A stretch of 38,933 bases of DNA, taken from the NCBI RefSeq assembly GCF_902141845.1, contig NZ_CABFPH010000050.1:1-38933 (forward strand), given 5' to 3'. Shown here piece by piece: positions 31,592-38,933 of the stretch. This DNA is from Methylobacterium symbioticum (GTDB taxonomy: Bacteria > Pseudomonadota > Alphaproteobacteria > Rhizobiales > Beijerinckiaceae). The translations under genes were made by a program, and so were the position numbers. The notes below the pieces were generated by a model. It did no database searches. It was not told where the DNA came from and worked only from the letters and a program-made list of their open reading frames with translations. The stretch's first letter is position 1. Every line of letters starts with the position of its first letter.

Positions 31592-32017
31592 ATGAATCGT
31601 CCCGCAGCAACCGCACCGCTGGCCGTGCTCCTGGTCGAGGACGTGCCGGTGCAGATGATGGCCGCCGCCGGCGCCTTGCGGGATGCCGGCATGCGGGTGA
31701 CCGAGGCGCCCACGGTCGAGGCCGCGACCACGGCGCTCGCCGACGATCCCGACTTGCGCGTCCTGGTGGCCGACATCGACCTCGGCGGCGAACCGCTCAC
31801 CGGACTGACCTTGGCCAAGGCCGTCGCCGCCCGCTGGCCGGACGTCTCGGTGCTGATCGTCTCGGGCATCGTCACGCCGGAGCCGGACGCCCTGCCGGCG
31901 GCGGCACGATTCCTGCGCAAGCCGTTCGAGCCCGAGAGCCTGGCCGAGGCGGTTCGTGGCCTGGTCGAGGCGCGCAATGCCGGCCGCCTGGCGCCCGACG
32001 GCTCGGAGATCGGCTAG
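31592..32017 (+). CDS. Orphan single-domain response regulator
   Basis: Seen: 141 residues comprising one receiver domain: acidic pair VLLVEDV (Glu16, Asp17), phospho-acceptor Asp61 in LVADIDLGG, Ser91 in VLIVSG and Lys110 in FLRKPF. No output domain follows; the last 25 residues are a short helix and a tail. The start at 31592 is preferred over 31583 because GAGAGG sits about 9 bp before it. Without a kinase neighbour it may act as a phosphate sink or a diffusible regulator, for instance for the HWE kinase 4.5 kb away (inference). A 17-bp palindrome lies just upstream. Confidence 0.9.
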   Translation: MNRPAATAPLAVLLVEDVPVQMMAAAGALRDAGMRVTEAPTVEAATTALADDPDLRVLVADIDLGGEPLTGLTLAKAVAARWPDVSVLIVSGIVTPEPDALPAAARFLRKPFEPESLAEAVRGLVEARNAGRLAPDGSEIG

Positions 32018-32070
32018 CCGGATCGGAGAGCCGGCCGGATCCAGATGCGCCCCGCGCCGGTCTTGCCGAG

Positions 32071-32140
32071 GCGGAGGCCGGTTCGGCGAAAGAGCGCGCG
32101 TTCGGACAACGACCGGGAGCCATCCCCGATTGCAGCGCGA
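32071..32140 (+). repeat. Dispersed palindromic repeat, copy D
   Basis: It contains GGAGGCCGGTTCGGCGAAAG, then AGCGCGCGTTCGGACAACGA and CCCCGATTGCAGCGCGAT. It is the closest relative of copy C. The left arm (TTGCCGAG) pairs only partly. It lies in the gene-free stretch 32018-32267. Confidence 0.6.
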
Positions 32141-32267
32141 TCTCGTTCGCACGGGACAGGGCCGACGCGCTCGGCGAGCACACCGTCACGGCTCCGACCG
32201 TGTCGCCACAATGGAAACCCATCGCGGCACGGCCTGGATTACGTCAGCGAAAACCTTGATGTCGTGG

Positions 32268-32341
32268 TGGCTGGGGGACCTGGATTCGAACCAGGACTAG
32301 AGGAGTCAGAGTCCACCGTTCTACCGTTAAACTATCCCCCA
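32268..32341 (-). tRNA. tRNA-Gln (anticodon CTG)
   Basis: Read on the minus strand: acceptor TGGGGGA/TCCCCCA, D arm GTTT/GAAC, anticodon loop CTCTGAC with CTG, T arm CCTGG/CCAGG around TTCGAAT, discriminator G and encoded CCA (32270-32268). The anticodon stem GTGGA/TCCTC contains one T-T mismatch at the second pair. It reads CAG codons. Confidence 0.93.
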
Positions 32342-32423
32342 CCAACCCCTCGGCCGGCAGTGCCTTGCACGGGGTGGAAGACCGGGGCGGGGCCTGATGG
32401 GCTCCCTCCGCTCGGGTGCGGAC

Positions 32424-32452
32424 CAGATAGGGGGAAAGGCCGCGCAGGTCAA
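32424..32452 (-). promoter_or_regulatory. Sigma-70-like promoter, probably for tRNA-Gln
   Basis: Read on the minus strand: TTGACC (32452-32447), a 17-bp spacer, TATCTG (32429-32424). It is oriented toward tRNA-Gln, 82 bp from its first base, which implies a 5' leader removed by RNase P. Confidence 0.45.
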
Positions 32453-32559
32453 CTGTCCCGGTGCCCATCGTGCGCGCATCGGTGCGGTTCGTGGTTTGCT
32501 ATGGTCGGAACGGCCGCGGCATCGCCGGGGAGCCGCGCCATCGGAGCGATCGCAAGGCC

Positions 32560-35289
32560 GTGCCGTACACCCATCGACCGCCGCGCCTCTTCGATACCGT
32601 GGAGGGTGGCCGCCTGGTCGCGGCCCGCAACGATCCCGCCTGGCGCCGCTGGGGACCTTATCTGAGCGACCGGCAATGGGGCACGGTGCGGGAGGATTAC
32701 AGCGCCGACGGCGAGGCCTGGAGCGACCTGCCCCACGACCATGCCCGCTCGCGCGCCTATCGCTGGGGCGAGGACGGGATCGGCGGCTTCGCCGACCGGG
32801 ACCTCAACTGGTGCCTCTGCCTCGCCCTCTGGAACGGCCGGGACCCGATCCTCAAGGAGCGCCTGTTCGGACTCACCAACACCGAGGGCAACCACGGCGA
32901 GGACGTCAAGGAACTCTACTATTATCTCGACGGAATTCCGAGCCACGCCTACATGCGGATGCTGTACAAGTACCCGCAGGCCGCGTTTCCCTACGAGCGG
33001 CTGCTGCGCGAGAACGCGCAGGCCGGCCTCGACGCCCCCGAGTTCGAGCTGATCGACACGGGCGTGTTCGACGAGAGCCGCTATTTCGACGTCGCCATCG
33101 CCTACGCCAAGGCCGGCCCCGACGACATCCTGATGCGGATCACCGTGGCGAACCGCGGCCCGGAGGCGGCGGACCTCGCGCTGCTGCCGCAGCTCTTCGC
33201 GCGCAACACGTGGTCCTGGGGCAGGGACGCGGCGCGGCCCGTTCTGCGCCTGGAGGCCGACGGCACGGTGAGCGCCCGCCACCCGCGCATGCCGCCGATG
33301 CGCCTCTTCGCGGAGGGCACGGCGGAGGGTGCGCCCGAATGGCTGTTCTGCGACAACGAGACCAACGGCGCCCGGCTCTACGGGCTGCCGCCCGCCGGCT
33401 ACCCGAAGGACGCGATCGACCGCTGCGTGGTCGGCGGCGAGGCCGGCGCGGTCAATCCGGACCGGACCGGCACGAAATGCGCCGCCCTGCACCGTCTGCG
33501 GCTCGAGGCCGGCGCCGAGGCCACTCTGCGCCTGCGCTTCCGCCCGGAGGAGCAAGGGGACGGCGACCCGTTCACCGCGTTCGACGCGGTCTTCGCGCAG
33601 CGCATCGCCGAGGCGGATGCCTTCTACGCGGCCCTGCAGGCCGAGATCCCGGATGCGGATGAGCGTCGCGTGCAACGCCAGGCGCTCGCCGGCCTGCTCT
33701 GGTCGAAGCAGCTCTACCACTACGACCTGCGCGAGTGGCTCGAGGGCGATCCCGGCCAGCCGAAGCCTCCGGAGGCGCGCAAGTCCGGCCGCAACGCCGA
33801 TTGGCGGCACGTGCGCGCCCACGACATCGTCTCGATGCCGGACGCCTGGGAATATCCCTGGTTCGCCTCCTGGGACCTCGCGCTCCAGAGCATCGTGCTG
33901 GCGACGATCGACCCGGATTTCGCCAAGGGGCAGGTGCTGCTTCTCCTCGACGAGGCCTATACCCACCCGAATGCGGCGATGCCGGCCTACGAGTGGGGCT
34001 TCTCCGACGCCAACCCGCCGCTCCACGCGTTCGCGGCCTGGCGCGTCTTCAGCCTCGACCGGGCGCTCACCGGCGTGCCGGATCACGATTTCCTGCTGCG
34101 CGCCTTCAACCGGCTGACCCTCAACTTCACCTGGTGGGTGAACCGCAAGGATGCGGCCGGGCGCAACCTGTTCCAGGGCGGCTTCCTCGGCCTCGACAAT
34201 ATCGGCCTGTTCGATCGCTCGAAGCCCCTTGCCGGCGGCGCGCTCACCCAGTCCGACGCCACCGCCTGGATGGCGATGAATGCGCTGGAGCTGATGCGCA
34301 TCGCGGTCGAGCTCGCCCTGACCGAGCGCGCCTACGAGGACATGGCCCAGAAGTTCTTCGAGCACTTCCTGCTGATCGCGGACGCGGCCGCCCGCGGCGG
34401 CGGCCTCTGGGACGAGAAGGACCAGTTCTTCTACGACGTGATCGAGACCGAGGCCGGCCGGATCCCGATCCGCGCCCGCACCCTCGTCGGGCTGATCCCG
34501 ATCTGCGCGGTGGCGATCCTGGGCGAGGCCGACACGCGCTGCCTGCCGGGCTTCCAGGCGCGGCTGCGCTTCTTCCTGGAAAGCCGGCCGGACCTCGCTG
34601 CGCTGGTCTCCCGCTGGCAGGAGCCGGGGCAGGGGGGCACGCTGCTGCTCTCGCTGCTGCGCGGCCATCGGCTCAAGGCGCTGCTGCGCCGCATGCTCGA
34701 CGAGGCGGAGTTCCTCTCGCCTCACGGCATCCGCGGGGTCTCGAAGGTCTACGCGGACACCCCCTTCCGCTTCCTCTGGAACGGTGAGGCGCTGACCCTG
34801 CCCTACGAGCCGGCCGAATCGCGCACCCGGCTGTTCGGGGGCAACTCGAACTGGCGCGGACCGGTCTGGCTGCCGATCAACTATCTCCTGATCGCGGGCC
34901 TGCGCCGCTTCCACCGCTATTACGGGCCGGATTTCAGGGTCGAGGCGCCGACGGGCTCAGGGCAGCTCCTGTCGCTGGATGCGATCGCCGACCTGCTCGC
35001 CCGGCGCCTGATCGCGCTCTCGACCCGCGGGCCGGACGGGCGCCGCCCGGTCTACGGGGATAGCCGGCTGGAGCAGGAGGACCCGCATTTCCGCGACCAC
35101 GTGCTCTCTTACGAGTACTATCACGGCGAGACCGGACGCGGCCTCGGGGCCTCGCACCAGACCGGCTGGTCGGCGCTGGTGGCGCTGCTGATCCAGCAGG
35201 TCGCGCTGGGGCCGATCGAGGATCCGCCTCCTTCGGGAGCGGGGCAGGGCGATCCGGCGCAGGATTCGTCAGGGTCCCAAACCCAGTAA
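32560..35289 (+). CDS. GH63/MGH1-like glycoside hydrolase
   Basis: A predicted cytoplasmic alpha-glucosidase-type enzyme of the GH63 clan; bacterial relatives act on small glucosides such as glucosylglycerate or on mannosyl/glucosyl oligosaccharides. Seen: about 909 residues. The N-terminal beta-sandwich region contains WGPYLSDRQWGTVREDYSAD, FGLTNTEGNHGEDVKELYYY and DGIPSHAYMRMLYKYPQ. The (alpha/alpha)6 catalytic region contains NADWRHVRAHDIVSMPDAWE, YPWFASWDLALQS, FSDANPPLHAFA, GGNSNWRGPVWLP and GASHQTGWSALVA. No signal peptide. I prefer GTG 32560 because it begins shortly before the conserved region; GTG 32461 would add 33 residues with odd composition. It stands alone between tRNA-Gln and the ABC operon. 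Its substrate is unknown. Confidence 0.88.
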   Translation: MPYTHRPPRLFDTVEGGRLVAARNDPAWRRWGPYLSDRQWGTVREDYSADGEAWSDLPHDHARSRAYRWGEDGIGGFADRDLNWCLCLALWNGRDPILKERLFGLTNTEGNHGEDVKELYYYLDGIPSHAYMRMLYKYPQAAFPYERLLRENAQAGLDAPEFELIDTGVFDESRYFDVAIAYAKAGPDDILMRITVANRGPEAADLALLPQLFARNTWSWGRDAARPVLRLEADGTVSARHPRMPPMRLFAEGTAEGAPEWLFCDNETNGARLYGLPPAGYPKDAIDRCVVGGEAGAVNPDRTGTKCAALHRLRLEAGAEATLRLRFRPEEQGDGDPFTAFDAVFAQRIAEADAFYAALQAEIPDADERRVQRQALAGLLWSKQLYHYDLREWLEGDPGQPKPPEARKSGRNADWRHVRAHDIVSMPDAWEYPWFASWDLALQSIVLATIDPDFAKGQVLLLLDEAYTHPNAAMPAYEWGFSDANPPLHAFAAWRVFSLDRALTGVPDHDFLLRAFNRLTLNFTWWVNRKDAAGRNLFQGGFLGLDNIGLFDRSKPLAGGALTQSDATAWMAMNALELMRIAVELALTERAYEDMAQKFFEHFLLIADAAARGGGLWDEKDQFFYDVIETEAGRIPIRARTLVGLIPICAVAILGEADTRCLPGFQARLRFFLESRPDLAALVSRWQEPGQGGTLLLSLLRGHRLKALLRRMLDEAEFLSPHGIRGVSKVYADTPFRFLWNGEALTLPYEPAESRTRLFGGNSNWRGPVWLPINYLLIAGLRRFHRYYGPDFRVEAPTGSGQLLSLDAIADLLARRLIALSTRGPDGRRPVYGDSRLEQEDPHFRDHVLSYEYYHGETGRGLGASHQTGWSALVALLIQQVALGPIEDPPPSGAGQGDPAQDSSGSQTQ

Positions 35290-35569
35290 AATATTCCTGT
35301 CTTATATTAGATATCCGACTGCTTTACAGCTCTGGGGGCCACTGGTAGCATCTTCGTGATCGGGCCATGGCCCGGGCCACGTCCACAAAGCAGTCTCGCG
35401 CGGATCGATGTCGGCGTGAAGACGGACAGCAGGCCCGGCACGTCCGAACGCCGACCGCGCGGGAACGCCAACCGCTCGGACCGGCGTATGATCCCGGGGA
35501 TCGGGCCGCCAGGTCCTGCCCCAGGACGCGAACGATCGCGGCCGAAGCCGCGGCGCCAGGGAGGAAGCG
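35290..35569. other. Gene-free stretch with AT-rich patch upstream of the ABC operon
   Basis: Bases 35287-35330 are clearly AT-rich compared with the surroundings and may hold a promoter, though no clean -35/-10 pair is visible. A short perfect hairpin GTCCTG/CAGGAC (35513-35527) lies about 45 bp before the ABC ATPase start. Confidence 0.4.
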
Positions 35570-36370
35570 ATGGGACTCGACGTACCTCTCCCGGAGAGGC
35601 CTCTCCCGGAGGCACCGCTCTTGGAGGTCGACGGCGTCACGCTCCAGTACAAGACGCCCCACCACCTCATCACCGCGACCTACCGGGTCGATTTCTCGGT
35701 CCTGCCGGGCGACCGCTTCGTGCTGCTCGGGCCCTCGGGCTGCGGCAAGTCCACCCTGCTCAAGGCGGTGGGCGGCTACATGGCGCCCACCGAGGGCGAG
35801 ATCCGCCTGAAGGGCCGGCCCGTGACCGGGCCTGGGCCCGACCGGATGATGGTGTTCCAGGAGTTCGACCAGCTCCTGCCCTGGAAGACCGTGAAGCAGA
35901 ACGTGGTCTTCGCCCTCGAAGCCTCGGGCCGGCTCTCCGGCCGCGAGGCCGAGGCGCGGGCGATGCACTACATCGACAAGGTCAATCTCACCAAGTTCTG
36001 CGACAGCTACCCGCACATGCTCTCGGGCGGCATGAAGCAGCGCGTGGCGATCGCCCGCGGCATGGCGATGGAGCCGGACATCCTGCTGATGGACGAGCCC
36101 TTCGCGGCCCTCGACGCCCTGACGCGGCGGCGCATGCAGGACGAACTCCTGACGCTCTGGGAGGAGACCCGCTTCACCGTCCTCTTCGTCACCCACTCGA
36201 TCCCGGAGGCGATCAAGATCGGCTCGCGCATCCTGCTGCTCTCGCCCCATCCCGGCGAGGTGAAGGCGGAATTGAACAGCGCCGGCTCCTCGGAGGAGGC
36301 GATGCGGCTGGAGAGCCGAATCCAGCAGATGCTCTTCGCGGAAGAGATCAGGGAGGCGGAGAATGTCTAG
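35570..36370 (+). CDS. ABC transporter ATP-binding protein (SsuB/TauB/NrtD type)
   Basis: Energises uptake by the permease encoded next to it. Seen: 266 residues with Walker A GPSGCGKST (54-62), Q-loop FQEFDQLLPW, signature LSGGM (151-155), Walker B ILLMDEP (171-177) and switch His209 in VTHS. The LLPWKTV segment after the Q-loop is typical of the nitrate/sulfonate/taurine family. The ATG has GGGAGGAAG directly upstream. Its last 8 bases overlap the start of the permease gene, a sign of translational coupling. The substrate cannot be told from the ATPase. Confidence 0.94.
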   Translation: MGLDVPLPERPLPEAPLLEVDGVTLQYKTPHHLITATYRVDFSVLPGDRFVLLGPSGCGKSTLLKAVGGYMAPTEGEIRLKGRPVTGPGPDRMMVFQEFDQLLPWKTVKQNVVFALEASGRLSGREAEARAMHYIDKVNLTKFCDSYPHMLSGGMKQRVAIARGMAMEPDILLMDEPFAALDALTRRRMQDELLTLWEETRFTVLFVTHSIPEAIKIGSRILLLSPHPGEVKAELNSAGSSEEAMRLESRIQQMLFAEEIREAENV

Positions 36371-37268
36371 AGGTCTGCACCTCATGCCGCGCCCCGCCAT
36401 GACGCCGGCCCCCCTCCATCGGCCCGAGATCGTCCGCGAGCCTGTCGCAGGCCAGGGGCGCACGGTCGTCGAGAAGCCGCTCTCGACCTTCGAGCTGCTC
36501 TACAACCAGGGCTGGCTGAGGAAGCTTCTGATCCTCACGGTGCTGGCGCTGATCTGGGAGGCCTACGGGCGCTACCTCGACAACGACCTGCTCTTCCCGA
36601 CCTTCACCGCGACCGTGGCGGCCTTCGCCCGCGGCGTGGCGGACGGCACGCTGCCGGCCCGCGCCTGGGGCTCGATCAAGGTGCTCCTCGTCGGCTACGG
36701 CCTCGGCGTCGCGCTCGCGACCCTGCTCACCGGGCTCGCCATCGCCTCGCGGATCGGCACCGACTTCCTCGAGACCATGACCTCGATGCTGAACCCGCTG
36801 CCGGCCATCGCGCTGCTGCCGCTGGCGCTGATCTGGTTCGGGCTCGGCAACGGCAGCCTGGTCTTCGTCCTCGTCCATTCGGTGACCTGGGCGATCGCGC
36901 TCAACACCCATTCGGGCTTCCTGTCGGTGAGCCGCACCCTGAAGATGGTCGGGCAGAATTACGGTCTCTCGGGGCCGGCGCTGATCCGCAAGATCCTGAT
37001 CCCGGCCGCCTTCCCCTCGATCCTCACCGGCCTGAAGGTCGGCTGGGCCTTCGCCTGGCGCACGCTCATCGCGGCGGAGCTCGTCTTCGGCGTGTCCTCG
37101 GGTTCGGGAGGTCTCGGCTGGTTCATCTTCGAGAACAAGAACATGCTCGATATCCCGAACGTGTTCGCCGGCCTCCTCACCGTCATCCTCATCGGCCTCG
37201 TCGTGGAGAACCTGATCTTCCAGACGATCGAGCAGCGCACCATCAAGCGCTGGGGCATGCAGGCCTGA
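36363..37268 (+). CDS. ABC transporter permease (SsuC/TauC type)
   Basis: Inner-membrane channel of the operon. Seen: 301 residues, with a cytoplasmic start of about 45 residues, then five to six hydrophobic segments. The EAA loop is MVGQNYGLSGPALIRKILIP followed by AAFPSILTGLKVGWAFAWR, which docks the ATPase. Typical family segments are NPLPAIALLPLALIWFGLG and IAAELVFGVSSGSGGLGWFI. It overlaps the ATPase gene by 8 bp. An alternative start at codon 8 or 13 is possible. Confidence 0.94.
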   Translation: MSRGLHLMPRPAMTPAPLHRPEIVREPVAGQGRTVVEKPLSTFELLYNQGWLRKLLILTVLALIWEAYGRYLDNDLLFPTFTATVAAFARGVADGTLPARAWGSIKVLLVGYGLGVALATLLTGLAIASRIGTDFLETMTSMLNPLPAIALLPLALIWFGLGNGSLVFVLVHSVTWAIALNTHSGFLSVSRTLKMVGQNYGLSGPALIRKILIPAAFPSILTGLKVGWAFAWRTLIAAELVFGVSSGSGGLGWFIFENKNMLDIPNVFAGLLTVILIGLVVENLIFQTIEQRTIKRWGMQA

Positions 37269-37272
37269 TCGT

Positions 37273-37315
37273 TCCAGGGCTCCGCCCTGGACCCGCGAAA
37301 GGGGTGATCCTTTCG
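37273..37315 (+). repeat. Twin hairpin between permease and binding-protein genes
   Basis: TCCAGGGC/GCCCTGGA (37273-37291, loop TCC) is followed by CGAAAGG/CCTTTCG (37296-37315, loop GGTGAT). The pair lies within the operon, between the permease stop and the ribosome-binding site of the binding protein. It looks like a REP-type element. Confidence 0.65.
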
Positions 37316-37347
37316 AAACCCGGGATCAACAGAGGGACGAGGGACAT

Positions 37348-38379
37348 ATGAGGGTGCAGGGCAGGACGAGGCGGGGGCTTCTGCGCCTCCTCGGCGCGGC
37401 GGCGCTGGTGGCGGCCGGCACGGCGGCGCAGGCCGAGGTGACGACTGTCCGGCTCGCCAAGCAGTTCGGCATCTCCTACCTGCCGCTGACCCTGATGGAG
37501 ACCGAGCAGCTCCTGGAGAAGCGGGCCAAGGCGCAGGGGCTTGAGCTGAAGACCGAGTGGCTGCGCTTCACCGGCGGCTCGGGCATGAACGACGCCGTGC
37601 TCTCCGGCGGCCTCGACTTCGCCTCCGGCGGCGTCGGCCCCTTCCTGACGATCTGGGGCCGCACGCAGGGCAACATCAAGGTCAAGGGGGTGGCGGCCCT
37701 CAACGCGATGCCGCTCTGGCTGGTGACGGTCAATCCGGAGGTGAAGTCGATCAAGGACTTCGGCCCGAAGGACAAGATCGCCCTGCCGACCGTGAAGACC
37801 TCGATCCAGGCGCTCACCCTGCAGCTGGCGGCGGAGAAGGCGTTCGGGGAGGGCCAGCAGCACAAGCTCGATGCGCTCACCGTCTCGATGGGCCATCCCG
37901 ACGCGCAGACCGCGATGATGGGCGGACGCTCCGAGATCACCGCGCATTTCGGCTCGCCGCCCTTCCAGGAGCTGGAGCTGAAGGATCCGCGTGCGCGCAA
38001 GGTGCTCGACAGCTACGACGTGATGGGCGGCCCCCACACCTTCAACCTGGTCTGGGCCTCGGGCCGGTTCGTGGAGGCCAACCCGAAGGTCACCGCCGCC
38101 TTCGTGGCGGCTCTGGAAGACAGCCTCAAGCTGATCCGCGACGACCCGGCCCGCGCCGCCGCCCTCTGGATCAAGGCGGAGGGCGCCAAGATGAGCCAGG
38201 AGGAGGCCGAGGCGATCATCCGCGCGCCGCAGAATGAATGGACCACGGCGCCCAAGCGCATGCTCGACTATCTCGCCTACATGAACCGGGTCGGCTTGGT
38301 CAACGCTACGGCGACCACCGAGAGCGAGCTGTTCTTCCCCGATCCGGGCAAGGGCGCGGGTCAGGGGACCGGGCGGTAG
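37348..38379 (+). CDS. ABC transporter substrate-binding protein (NitT/TauT family)
   Basis: Periplasmic binding protein for the operon. Seen: 343 residues. The signal peptide begins with twin arginines (RTRRGLLRLLGAAALVAAG) and ends near AAQA, so Tat or Sec export is possible. The mature protein has the SsuA/TauA-like order VRLAKQFGISYLPLTLMET, GGSGMNDAVLSGGLDFASGG, a GVGPFLTIWGR hinge and AHFGSPPFQELEL. The family binds sulfonates, taurine, nitrate, pyrimidine precursors or other small organic anions; this member cannot be assigned. The ribosome-binding site GAGGGACGAGGG lies before the ATG, with a twin hairpin between it and the permease. Confidence 0.92.
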   Translation: MRVQGRTRRGLLRLLGAAALVAAGTAAQAEVTTVRLAKQFGISYLPLTLMETEQLLEKRAKAQGLELKTEWLRFTGGSGMNDAVLSGGLDFASGGVGPFLTIWGRTQGNIKVKGVAALNAMPLWLVTVNPEVKSIKDFGPKDKIALPTVKTSIQALTLQLAAEKAFGEGQQHKLDALTVSMGHPDAQTAMMGGRSEITAHFGSPPFQELELKDPRARKVLDSYDVMGGPHTFNLVWASGRFVEANPKVTAAFVAALEDSLKLIRDDPARAAALWIKAEGAKMSQEEAEAIIRAPQNEWTTAPKRMLDYLAYMNRVGLVNATATTESELFFPDPGKGAGQGTGR

Positions 38380-38443
38380 GTCGCGCCAACGGCGCCGGAC
38401 CGACGCCGATCGGCGACGCTCGACATCGCGGCTGAGGCACGAC

Positions 38444-38477
38444 GCGCGCCCTCTCTCCGTCGGGAGAAGGGGCGCGC
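38444..38477. terminator. Hairpin at the end of the ABC operon
   Basis: GCGCGCCC (38444-38451) pairs with GGGCGCGC (38470-38477), with an additional inner TCTCC/GGAGA stem. It lies between the convergent binding-protein and DUF1488 genes and could serve both. Confidence 0.55.
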
Positions 38478-38531
38478 CTCATGACGGCATCGGTGCGCGC
38501 GAGGCGTGCCCCGGTGAAGGGCGCTGGGGCC

Positions 38532-38816
38532 CTAGCTCGGCCGCGCCCCGGTGAAATCGGCGGTGGTCAGCTCCATCAGATCGTTCGGGAAGCTGCCGAC
38601 GTCGAAGGCGCGGCTCGCCGCCGCCTCGATGGCGGCGCGGTGCCTCAGGAACTCGTCGAGCGGGTCGCTGCCGTCCTCGCCGAAGGTGTCGCGCAGCACC
38701 TCGGCGGAGATCTCGCAGGCGATGACGCGCTGTCCGTCCGTCATCGGGAAGCGGATCGCGCCCTCCGTGCCCGCGTCGTAATGCGGTGAGCCGTGGGTGT
38801 ATCTCTCGAGCGGCAT
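38532..38816 (-). CDS. DUF1488-like small protein
   Basis: Seen: 94 residues, no signal peptide. Family-like segments are IRFPMTDGQRVIACEISAEV, then LRDTFGEDGSDPLDEFLRHR and AAIEAAASRAF, the usual order for the DUF1488 family of uncharacterised proteobacterial proteins. GGGAGAG lies upstream of the ATG at 38816. Function is unknown. No gene is visible in the last 117 bp of the window. Confidence 0.75.
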   Translation of the reverse strand: MPLERYTHGSPHYDAGTEGAIRFPMTDGQRVIACEISAEVLRDTFGEDGSDPLDEFLRHRAAIEAAASRAFDVGSFPNDLMELTTADFTGARPS

Positions 38817-38933
38817 GGCGTCTCTCCCGAGGCGTGTGTGGATGCCCCCTGTTTGGCAAGCATGATCTTTGAGATTTCGGCGGGGTCTTCGATCGGACGT
38901 GTGTCAGGCCTCACAATGTGGCCTTCGATGACG

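Noticed and set aside
32449..34914. Minus-strand frame of 821 residues opposite the GH63-type gene
   Set aside because: Shadow frame of a conserved glycoside hydrolase; no family features.

Overview
The window looks like chromosomal DNA of a Methylobacterium/Methylorubrum-type alphaproteobacterium (Methylobacteriaceae). The reasons are very high GC with GC-rich third codon positions, a mesaconyl-CoA hydratase of the ethylmalonyl-CoA pathway, a NepR-type anti-sigma factor, a PQQ-type dehydrogenase paired with a dihaem cytochrome c, a 180-kDa-class NAD-glutamate dehydrogenase, an HWE histidine kinase, and many short GC-rich palindromes between genes. This assignment is inferred from gene content and composition; no database was searched.

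Layout. 0.1-3.4 kb: exported hypothetical, L,D-transpeptidase, PAS protein, and a YggT/mesaconyl-CoA hydratase pair. 3.5-7.8 kb: tRNA-Ala(CGC) with its own promoter and a hairpin that reuses its CCA end, then a 1215-residue autotransporter whose passenger is a PAP2-type phosphatase and which follows a PHO-box-like direct repeat. 7.9-12 kb: NepR-like protein, a structured gene-free stretch with an orphan intrinsic terminator, thiamine-binding-type protein, ABM monooxygenase, OsmC, MAPEG, small exported protein, catalase-like haem protein. 12-20.4 kb: NAD-glutamate dehydrogenase, LuxR regulator, sorbosone-dehydrogenase-like protein with dihaem cytochrome c. 20.4-31 kb: an accessory-looking stretch of small exported or membrane proteins, a SpoT-like alarmone hydrolase, a Tat-exported FAH-family protein, an HWE kinase with a LOV-like PAS domain that lacks the photoactive Cys, an SDR oxidoreductase, a PilZ protein and dispersed palindromic repeats. 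31-35.3 kb: orphan response regulator, tRNA-Gln(CTG), GH63/MGH1-like glycoside hydrolase. 35.5-38.8 kb: a NitT/TauT/SsuABC-type ABC operon and a DUF1488-like protein.

Main theme. Five genes scattered over 16 kb (catalase-like, two small exported Gly-rich proteins, another small exported protein, SDR oxidoreductase) each have, about 35-80 bp upstream of the start, a match to the EcfG general-stress promoter (GGAAC, 16-18 bp, GTT). The NepR-like gene lies in the same window. With OsmC, a SpoT-like hydrolase and an orphan kinase and receiver nearby, much of the window reads as a stress-response neighbourhood. PhyR and EcfG themselves are not visible here. The other standouts are the PHO-box-linked surface phosphatase, a hairpin that sequesters the ribosome-binding site of a small gene, and a repeat family with a compensatory stem change.
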